This document shows, in pieces, positions 19,766 to 30,900 of a DNA stretch of 64,000 nt (positions within the stretch are counted from its first letter, which is position 1; each line of letters starts with the position of its first letter). The translations under genes and the position numbers were made by a program. Under the pieces are notes generated by a model, which saw nothing but the letters and a program-made list of their open reading frames with translations, was not told the origin of the DNA and did not search any database. The DNA comes from Siphonobacter sp. SORGH_AS_0500 (GTDB lineage Bacteria; Bacteroidota; Bacteroidia; Cytophagales; Spirosomataceae): positions 1-64,000 of the forward strand of contig NZ_NHPP01000022.1 in NCBI RefSeq assembly GCF_002838835.1, read 5' to 3'.

Positions 19766-20241
19766 GGAATGGCAATGGAGTTACTAACCCGGATAAGTTT
19801 GCAAAAGCATAAGTAAGGTCCTTCACTTCGCTCTGGATGACAGTAGAAGAGAAACTCCAACTACTTCAGCTCAGCCGATGCCAGCTTTTTCGCTGGCATC
19901 ATTCGTCTCACGCTTCATATTCACTTCCGCAGTCGCTCGGCTAAGCCGAGTGACGCTGTAGTCTGGTAGGCCTCTGGCCGGTATTAGTAAGCCTGTTTTA
20001 TTTGGGAAAGTTGTTTTGTAACCAGTTAGGGGTTTGCATGCTACCGGCCAGAGGCCTAGAGCTAGGTAGTCACTCGGCTAGAGCCTAGCGACTGCGAGAG
20101 AAATGGAGAGGAAGTTACTACCCCAGTTAAGTTGGCAATACATAAGTAAGGTCCTTCACTTCGCTCTAGATGACAGTAGAAGAAAAACTCCAACTTCTTC
20201 AGCTCAGCCGATGCCAGCGAAAAAGCTGGCATCATTCGTCT
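19766..20241. repeat. Duplicated repeat block with an inverted hairpin loop
   Basis: 19808-19908 and 20141-20241 are 101-base direct copies that differ at a few sites. In copy one the hairpin reads GATGCCAGC-TTTTTC-GCTGGCATC. In copy two it reads GATGCCAGC-GAAAAA-GCTGGCATC, so only the loop is flipped. Between them lie GTCGCTCGGCTAAGCCGAGTGAC (19932-19954), its inverse (20069-20092), and GGCCTCTGGCCGGTA in both orientations. No gene is supported in this 560-base gap. Confidence 0.85.
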
Positions 20242-20689
20242 AACATCCCATTTTTATATCAGCATAATTACTATTTCTTACTTTCCATTGATGGTTTTCT
20301 TCGTACAAATCCAGGGTGTAACATTTTCCAATAGAATTGAAAAAAAGCTGTAAACGAATCGCCTGATCTGCTAGCGGCACGATGCCCCAGATTTCCAGAT
20401 AAGGTAAAGGATGTTGCCAATCCCGTTCGTTGGAGCAAGGAGCTTTGTCAATCAGATAGTAAGGCTTCCGGTTGAGACGTTTCCCGTTTTGCTGACTTAA
20501 GTAAAAAGACTTTACAATTTGTAGCGGATGACGGTAAAACTCTGGCGAAAATTTTTGATGACTGAAAAGATGCTCAATCCCAGCTTCAATAATAGTAAAA
20601 TGGTCTATAGCCGGTTTCGATGGGTAACGCCAGTAGATAACAGCGATTATAGCTACAGAACAGAAAAAGATAAGGCCTTTCTTCATCAT
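20240..20689 (-). CDS. Secreted or membrane-anchored protein, unknown function
   Basis: 149 residues with an N-terminal hydrophobic segment (about 5-20) that could be a signal anchor, then a soluble domain with three Cys. I recognise no family. The stop codon overlaps the last base of the duplicated repeat block, suggesting the repeat inserted close behind the gene. It is transcribed away from the phytase-like gene. Confidence 0.6.
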   Translation of the reverse strand: MMKKGLIFFCSVAIIAVIYWRYPSKPAIDHFTIIEAGIEHLFSHQKFSPEFYRHPLQIVKSFYLSQQNGKRLNRKPYYLIDKAPCSNERDWQHPLPYLEIWGIVPLADQAIRLQLFFNSIGKCYTLDLYEENHQWKVRNSNYADIKMGC

Positions 20690-20911
20690 TACAATACTGG
20701 GTTGGATGGGATTTAAAGTTTACTAATTGATCATTAAAACACACCGTAAAACCTTCCTATTCCTAACGTATGAATGTCGATGCTCTATTTTTTTACTGGC
20801 ATTACCTACTATAAATATCCTTGGTTCCGTATCAAAACGAAGGTATAAAAACCTTCACATTTTTATAACATTACCTCGTATAATATCATGATTCCGTAAT
20901 ATTCCCACTCC

Positions 20912-20919
20912 TAGCTTTG
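20912..20919 (+). promoter_or_regulatory. Minus-7 promoter element TAGCTTTG
   Basis: TAGCTTTG is an exact TAnnTTTG match 22 bases before the start of the phytase-like lipoprotein gene. No good minus-33 partner is visible. Confidence 0.4.
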
Positions 20920-20941
20920 TGGCCTAACTTCTTACTATCCC

Positions 20942-22246
20942 ATGAAGCTTCCATATGTACCTTCTTTTCTAACGGCAGGGACTCTGCTGTTAGCTCTTGT
21001 GGCCTGTACCGATCACGTTTTTCCTCCGGCTGGTTTTCCCCTTTTTGCGGAAGCCTCTGACCCTAAAATATTGTCAACGGCTCCTAACGGTACCGTGATT
21101 TATAACGGCGGTTTCGGTTCGGCTCTGGCTACTGATCCCAATGATCCTAATATTTTTTATCTGTTAACCGACCGGGGGCCGAACTCAGGAGGGGTAGCGG
21201 CTAACTCCATTATTTTTGGCAAAGCTGATTTTACGCCACAAATTGGCAAGTTCCGTCGGGACGGAGATAAATTGGTATTAATTGAAACTATTCTGCTGAA
21301 AAATGCCGCTGGTCAGCTTCTGACGGGACTTCCTAACCCTTCTGGTCAGGGTAGCACGGGCGAAACGCCCCTGGATTTAACGGGTAAAACCTTAAATCCA
21401 GATCCCGATGGACTGGATTCGGAAGGACTCGTGCGGGCGGCTGATGGCTCGTTCTGGGTTAGTGATGAATACGGCCCTCACCTTGTTCACTTCGACGCTT
21501 CGGGAAAAACGATTGAACGTATTAACCCCTTCGGTTCAGGAACGGGAGGCCGTGTCCTGCCCAAGGTATTGGCTAAACGCCGTCCCAATCGCGGTATGGA
21601 AGGTCTGACGATTACTCCCGATGGCAAAACGCTGGTAGGATTAATGCAATCGCCTCTGTATAATCCTTCTTCTTCGGCAGTTTCGGGGGGAACCATTCTG
21701 CGGGTATTAACTTTCGATATTACTAGCGGAGAAACTCATCAGTATGCTTACGTCATGGAAAATTCCAGCCTGACGGGTTGCAGTGAAGTAGCAGCCATTA
21801 CGAATACGACCTTCCTGGCTCTGGAGCGGGACGGTAATTACGGCGGAGATCCAGCCAAACCAGCTAAGTTCAAGAAAGTATTCAAATTTGATCTGGCCGG
21901 AGCTACGGACATTTCTGATCCTGCCAATGGTGAAAATGGAAAACTCTATAACGGTCAAACGGTAGAGCAACTTAAGAACACGGCTGGTTTGCAAAGTGCG
22001 GGTATTACGCCCGTTACGAAAACGCTGGTGCTGGATTTGCTGGCTCAGATCAACCCCGTGTATCCGCACGACAAAGCCGAAGGTCTTGCTTTGATTGGCA
22101 ATAGTACGTTGGCTATTTCCAATGACGATGATTTCGGTGTCATTGATAACGGGGCCAACGGTTTTGCGGCCAAGATATTACCTGCTACGGGTAAAGTAGA
22201 CCGAAACCGTATTTACTTCGTTAATCTGGCTACGCCACTGAAATAA
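20942..22246 (+). CDS. Esterase-like activity of phytase family lipoprotein
   Basis: 434 residues. The signal ends in the lipobox LVACTDH (Cys about 22). The rest matches the phytase-like esterase family (PF13449): FYLLTDRGPNS, GLDSEGLVRAADGSFWVSDEYGP, NRGMEGLTITPDGKTLVGL and KAEGLALIGNSTLAISNDDDFG, the repeated blades of a beta-propeller. Members are secreted, calcium-binding propeller proteins with reported or proposed phosphatase/esterase activity. Here it is a single-gene unit with its own promoter element and terminator. The substrate is unknown. Confidence 0.85.
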   Translation: MKLPYVPSFLTAGTLLLALVACTDHVFPPAGFPLFAEASDPKILSTAPNGTVIYNGGFGSALATDPNDPNIFYLLTDRGPNSGGVAANSIIFGKADFTPQIGKFRRDGDKLVLIETILLKNAAGQLLTGLPNPSGQGSTGETPLDLTGKTLNPDPDGLDSEGLVRAADGSFWVSDEYGPHLVHFDASGKTIERINPFGSGTGGRVLPKVLAKRRPNRGMEGLTITPDGKTLVGLMQSPLYNPSSSAVSGGTILRVLTFDITSGETHQYAYVMENSSLTGCSEVAAITNTTFLALERDGNYGGDPAKPAKFKKVFKFDLAGATDISDPANGENGKLYNGQTVEQLKNTAGLQSAGITPVTKTLVLDLLAQINPVYPHDKAEGLALIGNSTLAISNDDDFGVIDNGANGFAAKILPATGKVDRNRIYFVNLATPLK

Positions 22247-22270
22247 CACTTCTAGTATTCTTAAGTACTG

Positions 22271-22312
22271 AAGGTCTGAAAGTCAATTTCTAATTGATTT
22301 TCAGACCTTTTT
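22271..22312 (+). terminator. Intrinsic terminator
   Basis: AAGGTCTGAAAGTCAAT (from 22271) pairs with ATTGATTTTCAGACCTT (to 22308), with G-U tolerance and a 5-base loop, and is followed by TTTTA. It ends the phytase-like gene. Confidence 0.85.
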
Positions 22313-22329
22313 ATTATTGCATAGTAGCG

Positions 22330-22368
22330 AATGGACATTTTTCCATATATTTGAGTCAAATGTCCATT
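22330..22368 (+). promoter_or_regulatory. Inverted-repeat operator around the toxin-antitoxin promoter
   Basis: Perfect 11-bp arms AATGGACATTT (22330-22340) and AAATGTCCATT (22358-22368) flank an exact minus-7 element TATATTTG (22346-22353). The right arm ends one base before the antitoxin ATG. This is the layout expected for autorepression by the Xre antitoxin. Confidence 0.7.
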
Positions 22369-22369
22369 T

Positions 22370-22882
22370 ATGAAAACATCAATGGTTTCGGTAACGCCTG
22401 ACTCCGGCTGGAATTTGGGAATAGTAACGGAGATGGTTCGGCAAAAAGCTCCTGCCAATACCATTACCTGGTTGATTTTAGGAAGTACGCATTTTATGGA
22501 AAAGGAACCCGTTTCCGGGCTGGATTTTCTGACGGCCAGCGAAAAAGGCATTCCTAAAGCATCACTCGAACACCTGGCTGATGTGTTGGACATTCCCATG
22601 AAAGACATGGCCGAACTGCTGAACCTTTCTTATAAAACGCTGGCCCGGAAAAAGAAAACAGATGTGCTAAATACGCTCGTCTCCTCACTTTCCATTGAAA
22701 TTGCCCATACCATCGCTCTGGGCCTCACCCTTTTCGAAGATCCTGACAAACTCAACCGCTGGCTACATAAGGAAAATAAAGCCCTGAGCGGACAAAGGCC
22801 TTTTGATTTACTCAATACGCCCACGGGCATTAAACTGGTCAACCAAATTCTGGGACGAATCGAGGAAGGAGTGTATTCGTAG
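22370..22882 (+). CDS. Xre/MbcA/ParS-type antitoxin
   Basis: 170 residues. The N-terminal half contains an Xre-like helix-turn-helix (about 55-95; LADVLDIPMKDMAELLNLSYKTLARK). The C-terminal half is the DUF2384 toxin-binding domain (LFEDPDKLNRWLHKENKALSGQRPFDLLNTPTG). It neutralises the RES toxin encoded five bases downstream and should repress the operon through the inverted repeat overlapping its promoter. Length and domain order are typical of the family. Confidence 0.93.
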   Translation: MKTSMVSVTPDSGWNLGIVTEMVRQKAPANTITWLILGSTHFMEKEPVSGLDFLTASEKGIPKASLEHLADVLDIPMKDMAELLNLSYKTLARKKKTDVLNTLVSSLSIEIAHTIALGLTLFEDPDKLNRWLHKENKALSGQRPFDLLNTPTGIKLVNQILGRIEEGVYS

Positions 22883-22887
22883 TATTC

Positions 22888-23343
22888 ATGATTGTTTATA
22901 GAATCGCAAAAAAGAAGGAGCGAGCTAATGATCTAAGCGGCTTAGGTGCCTCGTTGTTCGGTGGTCGCTGGAACAATGAAGGCGTTTTCGCATTATATAC
23001 CAGCGAAAGCCGGGCGTTGGCCTTACTGGAATTACTGGTGCACGTGGATGACTCCGAACTGCCACCAAACCTCTTTATCATGACCATCGAAATTGACGAC
23101 TCTGCTCAACTTTACGAAGTTCAGGACGAAGCATTACCTATCGACTGGCGAATGACCGAAAATCTGGAGTTGAAACATCAGGGCGATAGGATTTCGAAAG
23201 CAAAAGCATACCTCGGCTTCAAAGTAAGAAGTGCCGTTTTACCGCAGGAATACAATGTCGTATTAAATCCTTTATTCCCCAGGTATTACGATCTGGTGAA
23301 AGTTATTGCCGTGGAGGATTATACGCGGGATGAGCGTTTGTAA
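22888..23343 (+). CDS. RES-domain toxin
   Basis: 151 residues covering the whole RES domain (PF08808). It shows the N-terminal Arg-containing start MIVYRIAKKKE, GASLFGGRWNNEGVFALYTSES (the R, G and Y region that gave the family its name), and ALALLELLVHVD. Characterised RES toxins degrade or phosphorolyse NAD+, stopping growth. It forms a type II pair with the preceding Xre antitoxin, five bases upstream. The gene is intact. Confidence 0.93.
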   Translation: MIVYRIAKKKERANDLSGLGASLFGGRWNNEGVFALYTSESRALALLELLVHVDDSELPPNLFIMTIEIDDSAQLYEVQDEALPIDWRMTENLELKHQGDRISKAKAYLGFKVRSAVLPQEYNVVLNPLFPRYYDLVKVIAVEDYTRDERL

Positions 23344-23515
23344 TAGAAAAAACGCAACTCTTTTATCTAGGGAGAAAGAAAGGGCCTTACCCATGATTCC
23401 AAATACTTTTTGTTAGTTAGCTACCCTGGAGTGCTTCACTCGTATAGCTCAAAAATCTGCTGGCAGCACATGTTCTTAATTTGGAAGAGGCTTACTCCAT
23501 CATATGTTTATGCTG

Positions 23516-23670
23516 ACAGCGAAAAAGCTGGCCAGGCCACGCTGGCAGCGGCGGCACCTAACTGCCCTCAGTTAGAAACTAATATGAGTAGTAGTTTCTA
23601 CCGCTTTACAAGAAATATTTTTAACACTCAAATAGCCAAACAAACCGCTGGCAGCCTTTTTGCTGGCAGC
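23516..23670. repeat. Intergenic hairpin repeats
   Basis: CAGCGAAAAAGCTGGCC…GCTGGCAGCGG at 23516-23550 matches the unit at 3846-3880. A related GCTGGCAGCCTTTTTGCTGGCAGC is at 23647-23670. The rest of this 420-base gap shows nothing else I can support; a 98-codon open frame over it is produced by the repeats. Confidence 0.75.
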
Positions 23671-23765
23671 ATATATTCTGAAAAGGGAAAGATTCTCTCT
23701 ATCTGAGGTTACAGAACTTAATTGGCTTAAGCAATGGCCCCGAATACCATAGCATTTAAGAAGGT

Positions 23766-24653
23766 TTAACGAGAAAAGGAATTGGTAATTTCAGAATCAG
23801 TTACCGTGGTAGAGTTATTGGCAGAGCCCATGACCTGCAAGGAATTTTCCGTAGTAAAATGGAAAGATGCTTTATAAATGAACAGCTTTTTTGGGTCAAA
23901 TTGAATGGTGCCCGTATAGTTCGTCTTGATGGATACAATGCGACTATTATCTAAATGAATACTGGAAGGGGAGCGGCTTTCCCGGCGGCCTGTCAGGGTA
24001 GCAGTGGCGACGTTTTTCTCAAGCGATACAATAGTATAGGTGTTCACAATGATTTGGTTACCATAGGGGAATTCATCTTTCCAGACTGAGCCTACTTTTA
24101 AATCATTCATATCTTTTACGGGCATAACGATTCCAACCAGTTCGGGGGTGGCTACCAGGAAGGGAACACTCTTCGTCCATAACCCATTAAAAGTCTTTTC
24201 CGTATCTACTGTTTGGTTTGAAGGAAAAACCGATGTGTGCGTTTTTCCTACCAATGGATCGTATTGTTCGCCTAGAGCAGTAGCCATTACGTCCCTTTCA
24301 AACAGATTTTCTGAATCATATTGGCTGGTAGATTGGGCATCTTTACTGGTAATAATCATTTTATTCACCTTTCGATGGATGGTAAACGTACCCCCCTCGG
24401 ATACTGGTTGTAACACAATTGTTCTATTATAAGAAGAGCTTAGCGATTGTTTGACAACTGAAGTAGGAATCCCTCCCTTAATAGACTTGCTTTCGTTGGT
24501 ACTAGCTCCCGAAATAGTACCCTGAGCTTTTACTAGCGAGCTAATAGGCTTGTTCATATACGAAGCTAAGGCTTGCTGCCAAGCATAATTCTGAGCATTT
24601 AAGGGATTGGATAATATACTTAGAATGCCTAAAATAGGAAGTATCATTTTCAT
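23766..24653 (-). CDS. Secreted protein, possibly DUF6263
   Basis: 295 residues with a signal peptide (about 1-20, …NPLNAQ). The mature part is rich in Thr, Ser and Asn and appears to be all-beta. VSEGGTFTIHRKVNKMIITS and the PELVGIVMP…GSVWKDE region resemble the DUF6263 family of Bacteroidota periplasmic proteins; that is from memory and unconfirmed. No enzymatic motif is visible. It is a single gene on the minus strand. Confidence 0.65.
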   Translation of the reverse strand: MKMILPILGILSILSNPLNAQNYAWQQALASYMNKPISSLVKAQGTISGASTNESKSIKGGIPTSVVKQSLSSSYNRTIVLQPVSEGGTFTIHRKVNKMIITSKDAQSTSQYDSENLFERDVMATALGEQYDPLVGKTHTSVFPSNQTVDTEKTFNGLWTKSVPFLVATPELVGIVMPVKDMNDLKVGSVWKDEFPYGNQIIVNTYTIVSLEKNVATATLTGRRESRSPSSIHLDNSRIVSIKTNYTGTIQFDPKKLFIYKASFHFTTENSLQVMGSANNSTTVTDSEITNSFSR

Positions 24654-24999
24654 ACTTATATATAGTTATTATTGCTTGCGTAAATAAGTAATAATGATGA
24701 TATTTCAAACAGTTTACTTAAGAAATGACCCGCTGCATTTTAAACAATAGAATAAAAACAGCTACTTATTCTGCTCTTGTGATTGCTTTTTAACTAATAA
24801 TTCAATTAAAATCAGTTATGAAAAATTAGTTAACTATACGTGTGGTTTTGTGTCAGTTTATCAGAGTGGATCATTTGTCGCATGTATTAATTGGTATAGT
24901 AATGCTCAAGGAACAGTAGTCCGAACAGACGTTAGCTATGTGAATCAGGAATAGGATGGTTATGAATACTTAAATGATCAGAATTTATTAAACTATAAA
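24654..24999. other. AT-rich gap with possible coding remnant
   Basis: A plus-strand frame without an ATG runs from 24751 to the stop at 24954 (67 codons). Its composition looks protein-like (…KLVNYTCGFVSVYQSG…, …CINWYSNAQGTVVRTDVSY). It may be the 3-prime remnant of a small secreted protein, or chance. The gap should also contain the promoters for the divergent genes on either side. Confidence 0.3.
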
Positions 25000-27740
25000 A
25001 TGGCCTTCTTTAGTGGACCTTATTATTTTATCTTCTTACTGTCACTAATGCTGTGTTCTTCGCCTGTCTTTGCTCAGAAAACGACGGGTTTACTTCGGTT
25101 ATGTATAGGGAGACAAGAACGGACACAGACCGATGTATACGTTTTGACGGAAGGGAGAGTACAGGCTTCTTTTCATTTTAAAAGTGCGGACACTTGTCTG
25201 AGTATTTTATTAAAAAACATAGTGATTATCAGATTGAAATCCAGGCTGATGGATACAAACGCTATCAATATCAGGTGTTTTTAAACAGGGACTTGATGCT
25301 TCATCGGGTACGACTGGAGCCTGAAATTACCCAACTCAAAGAAGTGATTATAAAATCGGATAATCGGATTTCTATTCGAGGGGACACTACGTTTATTGAT
25401 ACCGATGGTATCCCAATCATGCCCCATGCGGATGCCAGTGAACTAGTGAGTCAAATTCCCGGTATTAGGGTTTACGGGGATGGGACGCTTTCAGTGATGG
25501 GTAAAAAAATAAACCGGGTGACTGTGAACGGGAAGTTACTCTTTGGGGGCAATGCTACGGCTACATTAAAAGCCCTACAGGGTGAAATGATTAAACAATT
25601 AGAAGTGCTTGCCGAAGCCGGTTCCCTAAATATTCGTCTAAAGAAAGAGTACGAGAACGGCTTATACGGAAATGTAGGAGCAAGTCCGGCTACGAAGTCC
25701 CGGTACCAGGTAGGTACGCGGTTTAATCGAATTCATCCTACACATTTTTTCAATACATACCTCAGTGTCAACAATATTAACGAACGTGTCTTAACGCAGC
25801 AGGATGAGGATTCGTACAATCGAAGTACCTTTCTGGAGATGAGAAATGGAGCATATTCGATAACTAGCCAATCCGAAACCATGCCAATCTTGCGAGTACA
25901 GCGTACAAATGTGGCTACGAATCCGAATCTGCTAGCAGATCCGGGGGAAGGGATCACCCGAATGGCTGGCTTGGGGCTGAATTTTTCTAAATCGGGAGCT
26001 CGCAGCAGTTGGACTGGATTTATTTTTGCAGATCAGGATGATCGTAATGTAGAGCGAACAGAACAGCAGCTGATAAGCGTTGGATTAACGGAACAGGTAC
26101 TGAGGGGACGGAAGAATACCCGGCAATTTACGGACTGGCTACGGGGAAATGTATTGGGAACGATTCAGTTTTCAGAGAAAAGCAGCTTACGGTTTTCTCA
26201 AACCATTGCGTATAAACGCCTGAAGAATCTGGATACTAACTATACGTCTCTTCAACTTATAGATCGCCAAAGAAACGATACGCTTCTGAAAAATATCTTT
26301 CAGACATTTCAGGATAGGAGGCAATCGGAATTTGTGTTAAGCCAACACCTTGCCTGGCTTCGCAGACACGCTAAGAAGGCTCATGTAACTTCCGCTTACC
26401 TACACTATTTTTATCAGCAAAACGCAACGGACCTAACGTATCAAAATCGACAGACAGCATTTGTAGAATCAACGACAATCAATCATAACCAGATTCATCA
26501 AGTGAGCTCAGTACAGGTGCTAAAGGCAGAACTCGTACATGCCTTGCCATTATCACGCCGATGGTTACTGGAATCTACTACTACCGCAAATTCCTCTACG
26601 GCTCCTTTTCATCAACAGGCGTACCAGTTAGGGGAAACGACCTCTCGCCTTGTGCGACCTGACTTAGGATTTGACACCTGGGAAATTCAGAATTTTGAAT
26701 GGAAATCTCAACTTACTGCCCTATACAAGGGCTTGCGTTGGGATCTGGTGGCTGGGATGGCAACCTGGCACTGGTACTCCACGCGTAAGCTGGTTTCGCT
26801 GGATCAGGAGAAGCAGTTCTTTAAAGAACAACAATGGATGCCTCATCTGTTTCTGATGTACCGTTTTTCCCGGCAAACTAAAGCATCTTTCCGTTATCAG
26901 ATAAGCCGCATGGACCCCATGCTGCCAGACATGCTGCCCGTAATGGATAGTTCGTCAATTCAGGTCATTAGAAAGGGAAATCCTTCCCTCTTGAACTACG
27001 CCCAGCGTAATGCAGAAGTAAATGTGTCAACAGTTGTTGCCACCGCTAATAACCTGACTTTCAATTTGTATTATGAAGGCGTGGAGCCTCCGGTTAACCC
27101 GCAGCTAAACGTAGGATTTTTGGGCTCTCTCAATCAAACCATGCGACAGTATGGACACTTAAATCATTGGACGTTTACGTTCATGTGGCTTAATTTCAAC
27201 CGGAGTAGTCCGGTTCAATTGTACTTTTTCAATTTTTTGTCCCGGCGAGAAAACCGGGTTAGTCTGAGTGGCGAAAATCGTCTCTATCAGACCTTGCTAA
27301 ACAGTACTACCTTGGGCATAAAGGGAATAGGTTCCCAACGGGTAACATTTCAGTTTGATTATCGATTTAACCTGGTAAAACAATTAAAAGCTCAGACAGG
27401 AGTTAATATTCGCAATGAAGGGAGTGTCAAAGCGAATCTGAATCTGAAGAATCAATGGTACGCTCATATCACAGGTACGGCCATCGTTAGTAAAAAGACG
27501 AATGACACGTACGTTGCGAATACGATAGCAGATTTGAAGATAGCCAAATATTTAGGTGAAAAGAGCCAGATTCGATTGACACTGGGAGCTACTAATATTT
27601 TTGATAACCGGACCATTTTCGAATTTCAACAGATGGCCAATACACGGAGCGAAGAATCTGTCAATCGCTTGCCAAGGTATTTTTCGTTTGATTTTACTTA
27701 CTACTGGAATAAGTGGAAGAAACCTGTCCCAAACGAATAG
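25000..27740 (+). pseudogene. TonB-dependent receptor-like outer-membrane protein (frameshifted)
   Basis: Part one (25000-25284) gives a signal peptide (…SSPVFAQ) and the start of a carboxypeptidase-like domain. Part two, in frame from about 25194 to 27740, gives the rest of that domain, a plug (DASELVSQIPGIRVYGDGT) and a long barrel. Adding one base at the TT at 25194-25195 gives a continuous protein of about 913 residues. The plug is reduced: after IKQLEVLAEAG it passes quickly to LNIRLKKE. The substrate is unknown. The gene precedes two large sensor kinases on the same strand, but no functional link is shown. Confidence 0.82.
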
Positions 27741-27966
27741 GTTAGAAAAAGAAATCAATTTGAAGGCATAGGAAAACATACAAAGTCGCTACCATTACTA
27801 GTAATAAGGTATTCTTCTTTTTTATAAAACAAGTTCGGGTACGCTTCTTTTCCATTCAATGGATTAACCGGGAGTTAAAAAAGGATAGGCTTCGAGTGAT
27901 CATGGCCAACTCTCGTTACCTCTGCTTTATCGGTTGCCTAGCAGCCTTTAGTAAACGTTATGCTCT

Positions 27967-30900
27967 ATGCAAAAGGAGGAATCTACACCGCCGTCTTCAA
28001 CGATTACAGCCGAAGAATATCATACCTTACTTTCTTCCTTTACTCAGGCTTTCTGGGAGACGGATGGGCAGGGTATGGTTATCAAGGACTCACCCAGTTG
28101 GCAAGCTTACACGGGCCAGTCACGAGAAGGAGGGATGGGGGAAGGCTGGGTGGCGGCTGTGCATCCTGATGATCAACCCTATGCCCTTTCGCAATGGCAG
28201 GAGGCTGGCAGACAGAAAAAGCGGGTAGATGCCGAATTTCGGCTTCAGAGACCGGGCGGTGGTTATCGCTGGACCAATGTTAAAGCCACGCCCATCCTTA
28301 ACCCGGACGGTTCCATAAAAAAATGGCTGGGTATAAATATTGACATTCAGGATAAGAAAGACGCAGAGCAGGCTCTACTGGAAGCTCAGCAATACTATGA
28401 AATTCAACTGGAAGCTCAAGTCTACCAACGCACGCAGGAGTTAGAGGAAAACAGACAGCTTCTTCGGGGCACTTTGGATAGTACGCTGGAAATGATTCAG
28501 GTGTTCAAAGCCGTGCGTAACAAACAGGGTGAAATCATCGATTTTGTCTGGACGCTGAACAATCATGCCAGTGAAAAATATTATGGTCATGTGATTGGAA
28601 AAAGCCTGCTGGAAATGAACCCTGGAGTAAAACAGATGGGCGTCTTCGAGACATTTAAAAAAGTATGTGAGACGGGAGTAGCCGATCAGAGTGAACGTCA
28701 TTATGTGCATGAGCAATTCAATGGCTGGTTTTATCAGTCTACGGTTAAGCTTGAGGATGGCCTAGTTACCACCACCACCGACATTACGAAACTAAAGCAG
28801 ACAAAACACGAACTGGCCACTCTTAAAGAGCACTTGCAAACCATTTTAGACAGCTCTCCTTACATCGTTCAGGCTTTCAGAGCCGAGCGAGATGAAACTG
28901 GGGCCATTATCGATTTCATTTGGATGATGAATAATGAAAGAGGCATTATGCAGAATGGCGATGTCATTGGTAAAAGTCTATTGGAAAAAAATCCAGCGGT
29001 TGTAGATACGGGCCTGTTTGCTCAGTTTGTGGAGGTAACGGAAACCGGTAAATCCATTGAACAGGAGAAATATTATGGTTATGAGCAGTTTGATGGCTGG
29101 TATCATCAGGTGTTGATTAAAATGAATGATGGCTTCGTGATGAATACCGAAGACATTACAGAAAAGAAGAGAAGCCAGCAGGAAATCCTTCGTTTGAAAG
29201 ATGAAATAGCAAAGAAAGCAACGGATCGGTATTACTCTCTGTTTAATACCATAGGCGAAGGCCTTGCGGTTTTAGAGATGATCTACGATGAAAAAGAGAA
29301 GCCATTAGATCTTCGCTGGCTGGAAGTAAATCCAGCTTTTGAAAAAATAACCGGGCTGGAGAAAGTGGCGGGAAAGTTAGCCAGTGACTTTATGCCTGCT
29401 CAATTCTACTGGCTGGAAGCCTACGACCGGGTTGTTAAAACAGGTGAATCAATCCGGTACGAGCATTACGATGAAGATAATCATAAATGGTATCAGACAC
29501 ATACGTCACGAATAGGCGGGCCTGAAAGCCGGGTAATTGCTAACGTTTTTGAAGATATTACCGAACGTAGGCACGGCGAGCAGTTACAGGAATATCTTTT
29601 GAAACTAAGCGATGCCTTGCGTTCAACTACCTGCCCCATCGAAATCCGGCGGAAGTCTGTGCAGTTGCTAGGCCCGCAGCTACAGGTAGACCATGCGTAT
29701 TTTACTACCATCAGTGATAAAGAGAGAAGTACGGATGCCGAGTATATAAGCGAGGAAGGTGCTGAATTAATGAGTAATTTCTCTGCAAGCAGTTTTGGAG
29801 CAGTCATGGAGGTCTTGCTTCGGGGAGAAAACTTTGTAATGGAGGAGGTACGTAAAACGGATCGGTTATCAGCCGAAGAAAAAGACAGTCTGATTCAATC
29901 CAACATCGAGGCTAGTATTTCTGTACCGCTAATCAGCGAAGGAAGTCTTATTGCGGTACTCACCGTCGATCAGCGTGACCCGCGTCAGTGGACCAAAAAT
30001 GATATAAAAATTTTGCACGAAACGGCTGAACGTGCCTGGGCAGCCGTACAAAGGGCCGAAGTCGAAGATACCCTGCGTCGATCCGAAGCAAAATTCAGAC
30101 GTTTGAGCGAAAGCGGTTTGGTGTCTGTTGCTTTCTTTGACATCGGCGGACCTATTATGGAAGCCAACGAGGCTTTTTTGACGATGCTTGGCGTAACAAA
30201 GGAGGAACTGTATTCAGAAAAAGTCCGCTGGGATGTTTATACACACGAAGATTGGATACCCAGAACCTGGCAGGCGGTTGAAGAATTCAAGCAAACGGGA
30301 GCAATCCAACCTTACGAAAAACAATTTTATCATTCCAGTGGCGAATTACGATGGGGTATTTTTGCCGGCTCTGTGCTGGAAGAGGGGAAGACGGGGGTTT
30401 CCCTGGTCATTGATATTACTGCTCGCAAAAGGGCGGAAGAGGCCCTGCGGGAAAGTGAAGCTCATCTGGCCGCTATCTTTGAAAGTTTGCCCGTAGCTAT
30501 TGGCGTGGTAAATACAAAAGGGGAATTCATTCTCTCCAATAAGGAAATGGAACGCTTTATTCCTACGGGCGTCATGCCTTCTATGGATAAAGACACTCCC
30601 AATCGATGGTTAGGCTATTATCCCGATGGGAGCCGTATGGATCCTCAGGACTTTCCAGGGGCCAGAGCCTTGAGAGGTGAACGGGTACTGCCGCCCATTG
30701 AGATGCGATATACGCAGGACGACGGAAGTACAATCTGGACTCATGTTTCTGCCGTTCCTATTAAAAATGGACATGAACAGGCTACCGGGCACATGGTTAT
30801 TATCTCCAACATCAATGACCTGAAGCAGGCCGAACAAGACCTTCAGCAAAGTCAAACCCACCTGCTGGCTATTTTTCAGACGGCTCAGGTGGGCATTTCT

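Noticed and set aside
23410..23706. 98-codon plus-strand frame
   Set aside because: It is built over the GCGAAAAAGCTGGC repeats and low-complexity gap sequence, with no domain or start context.
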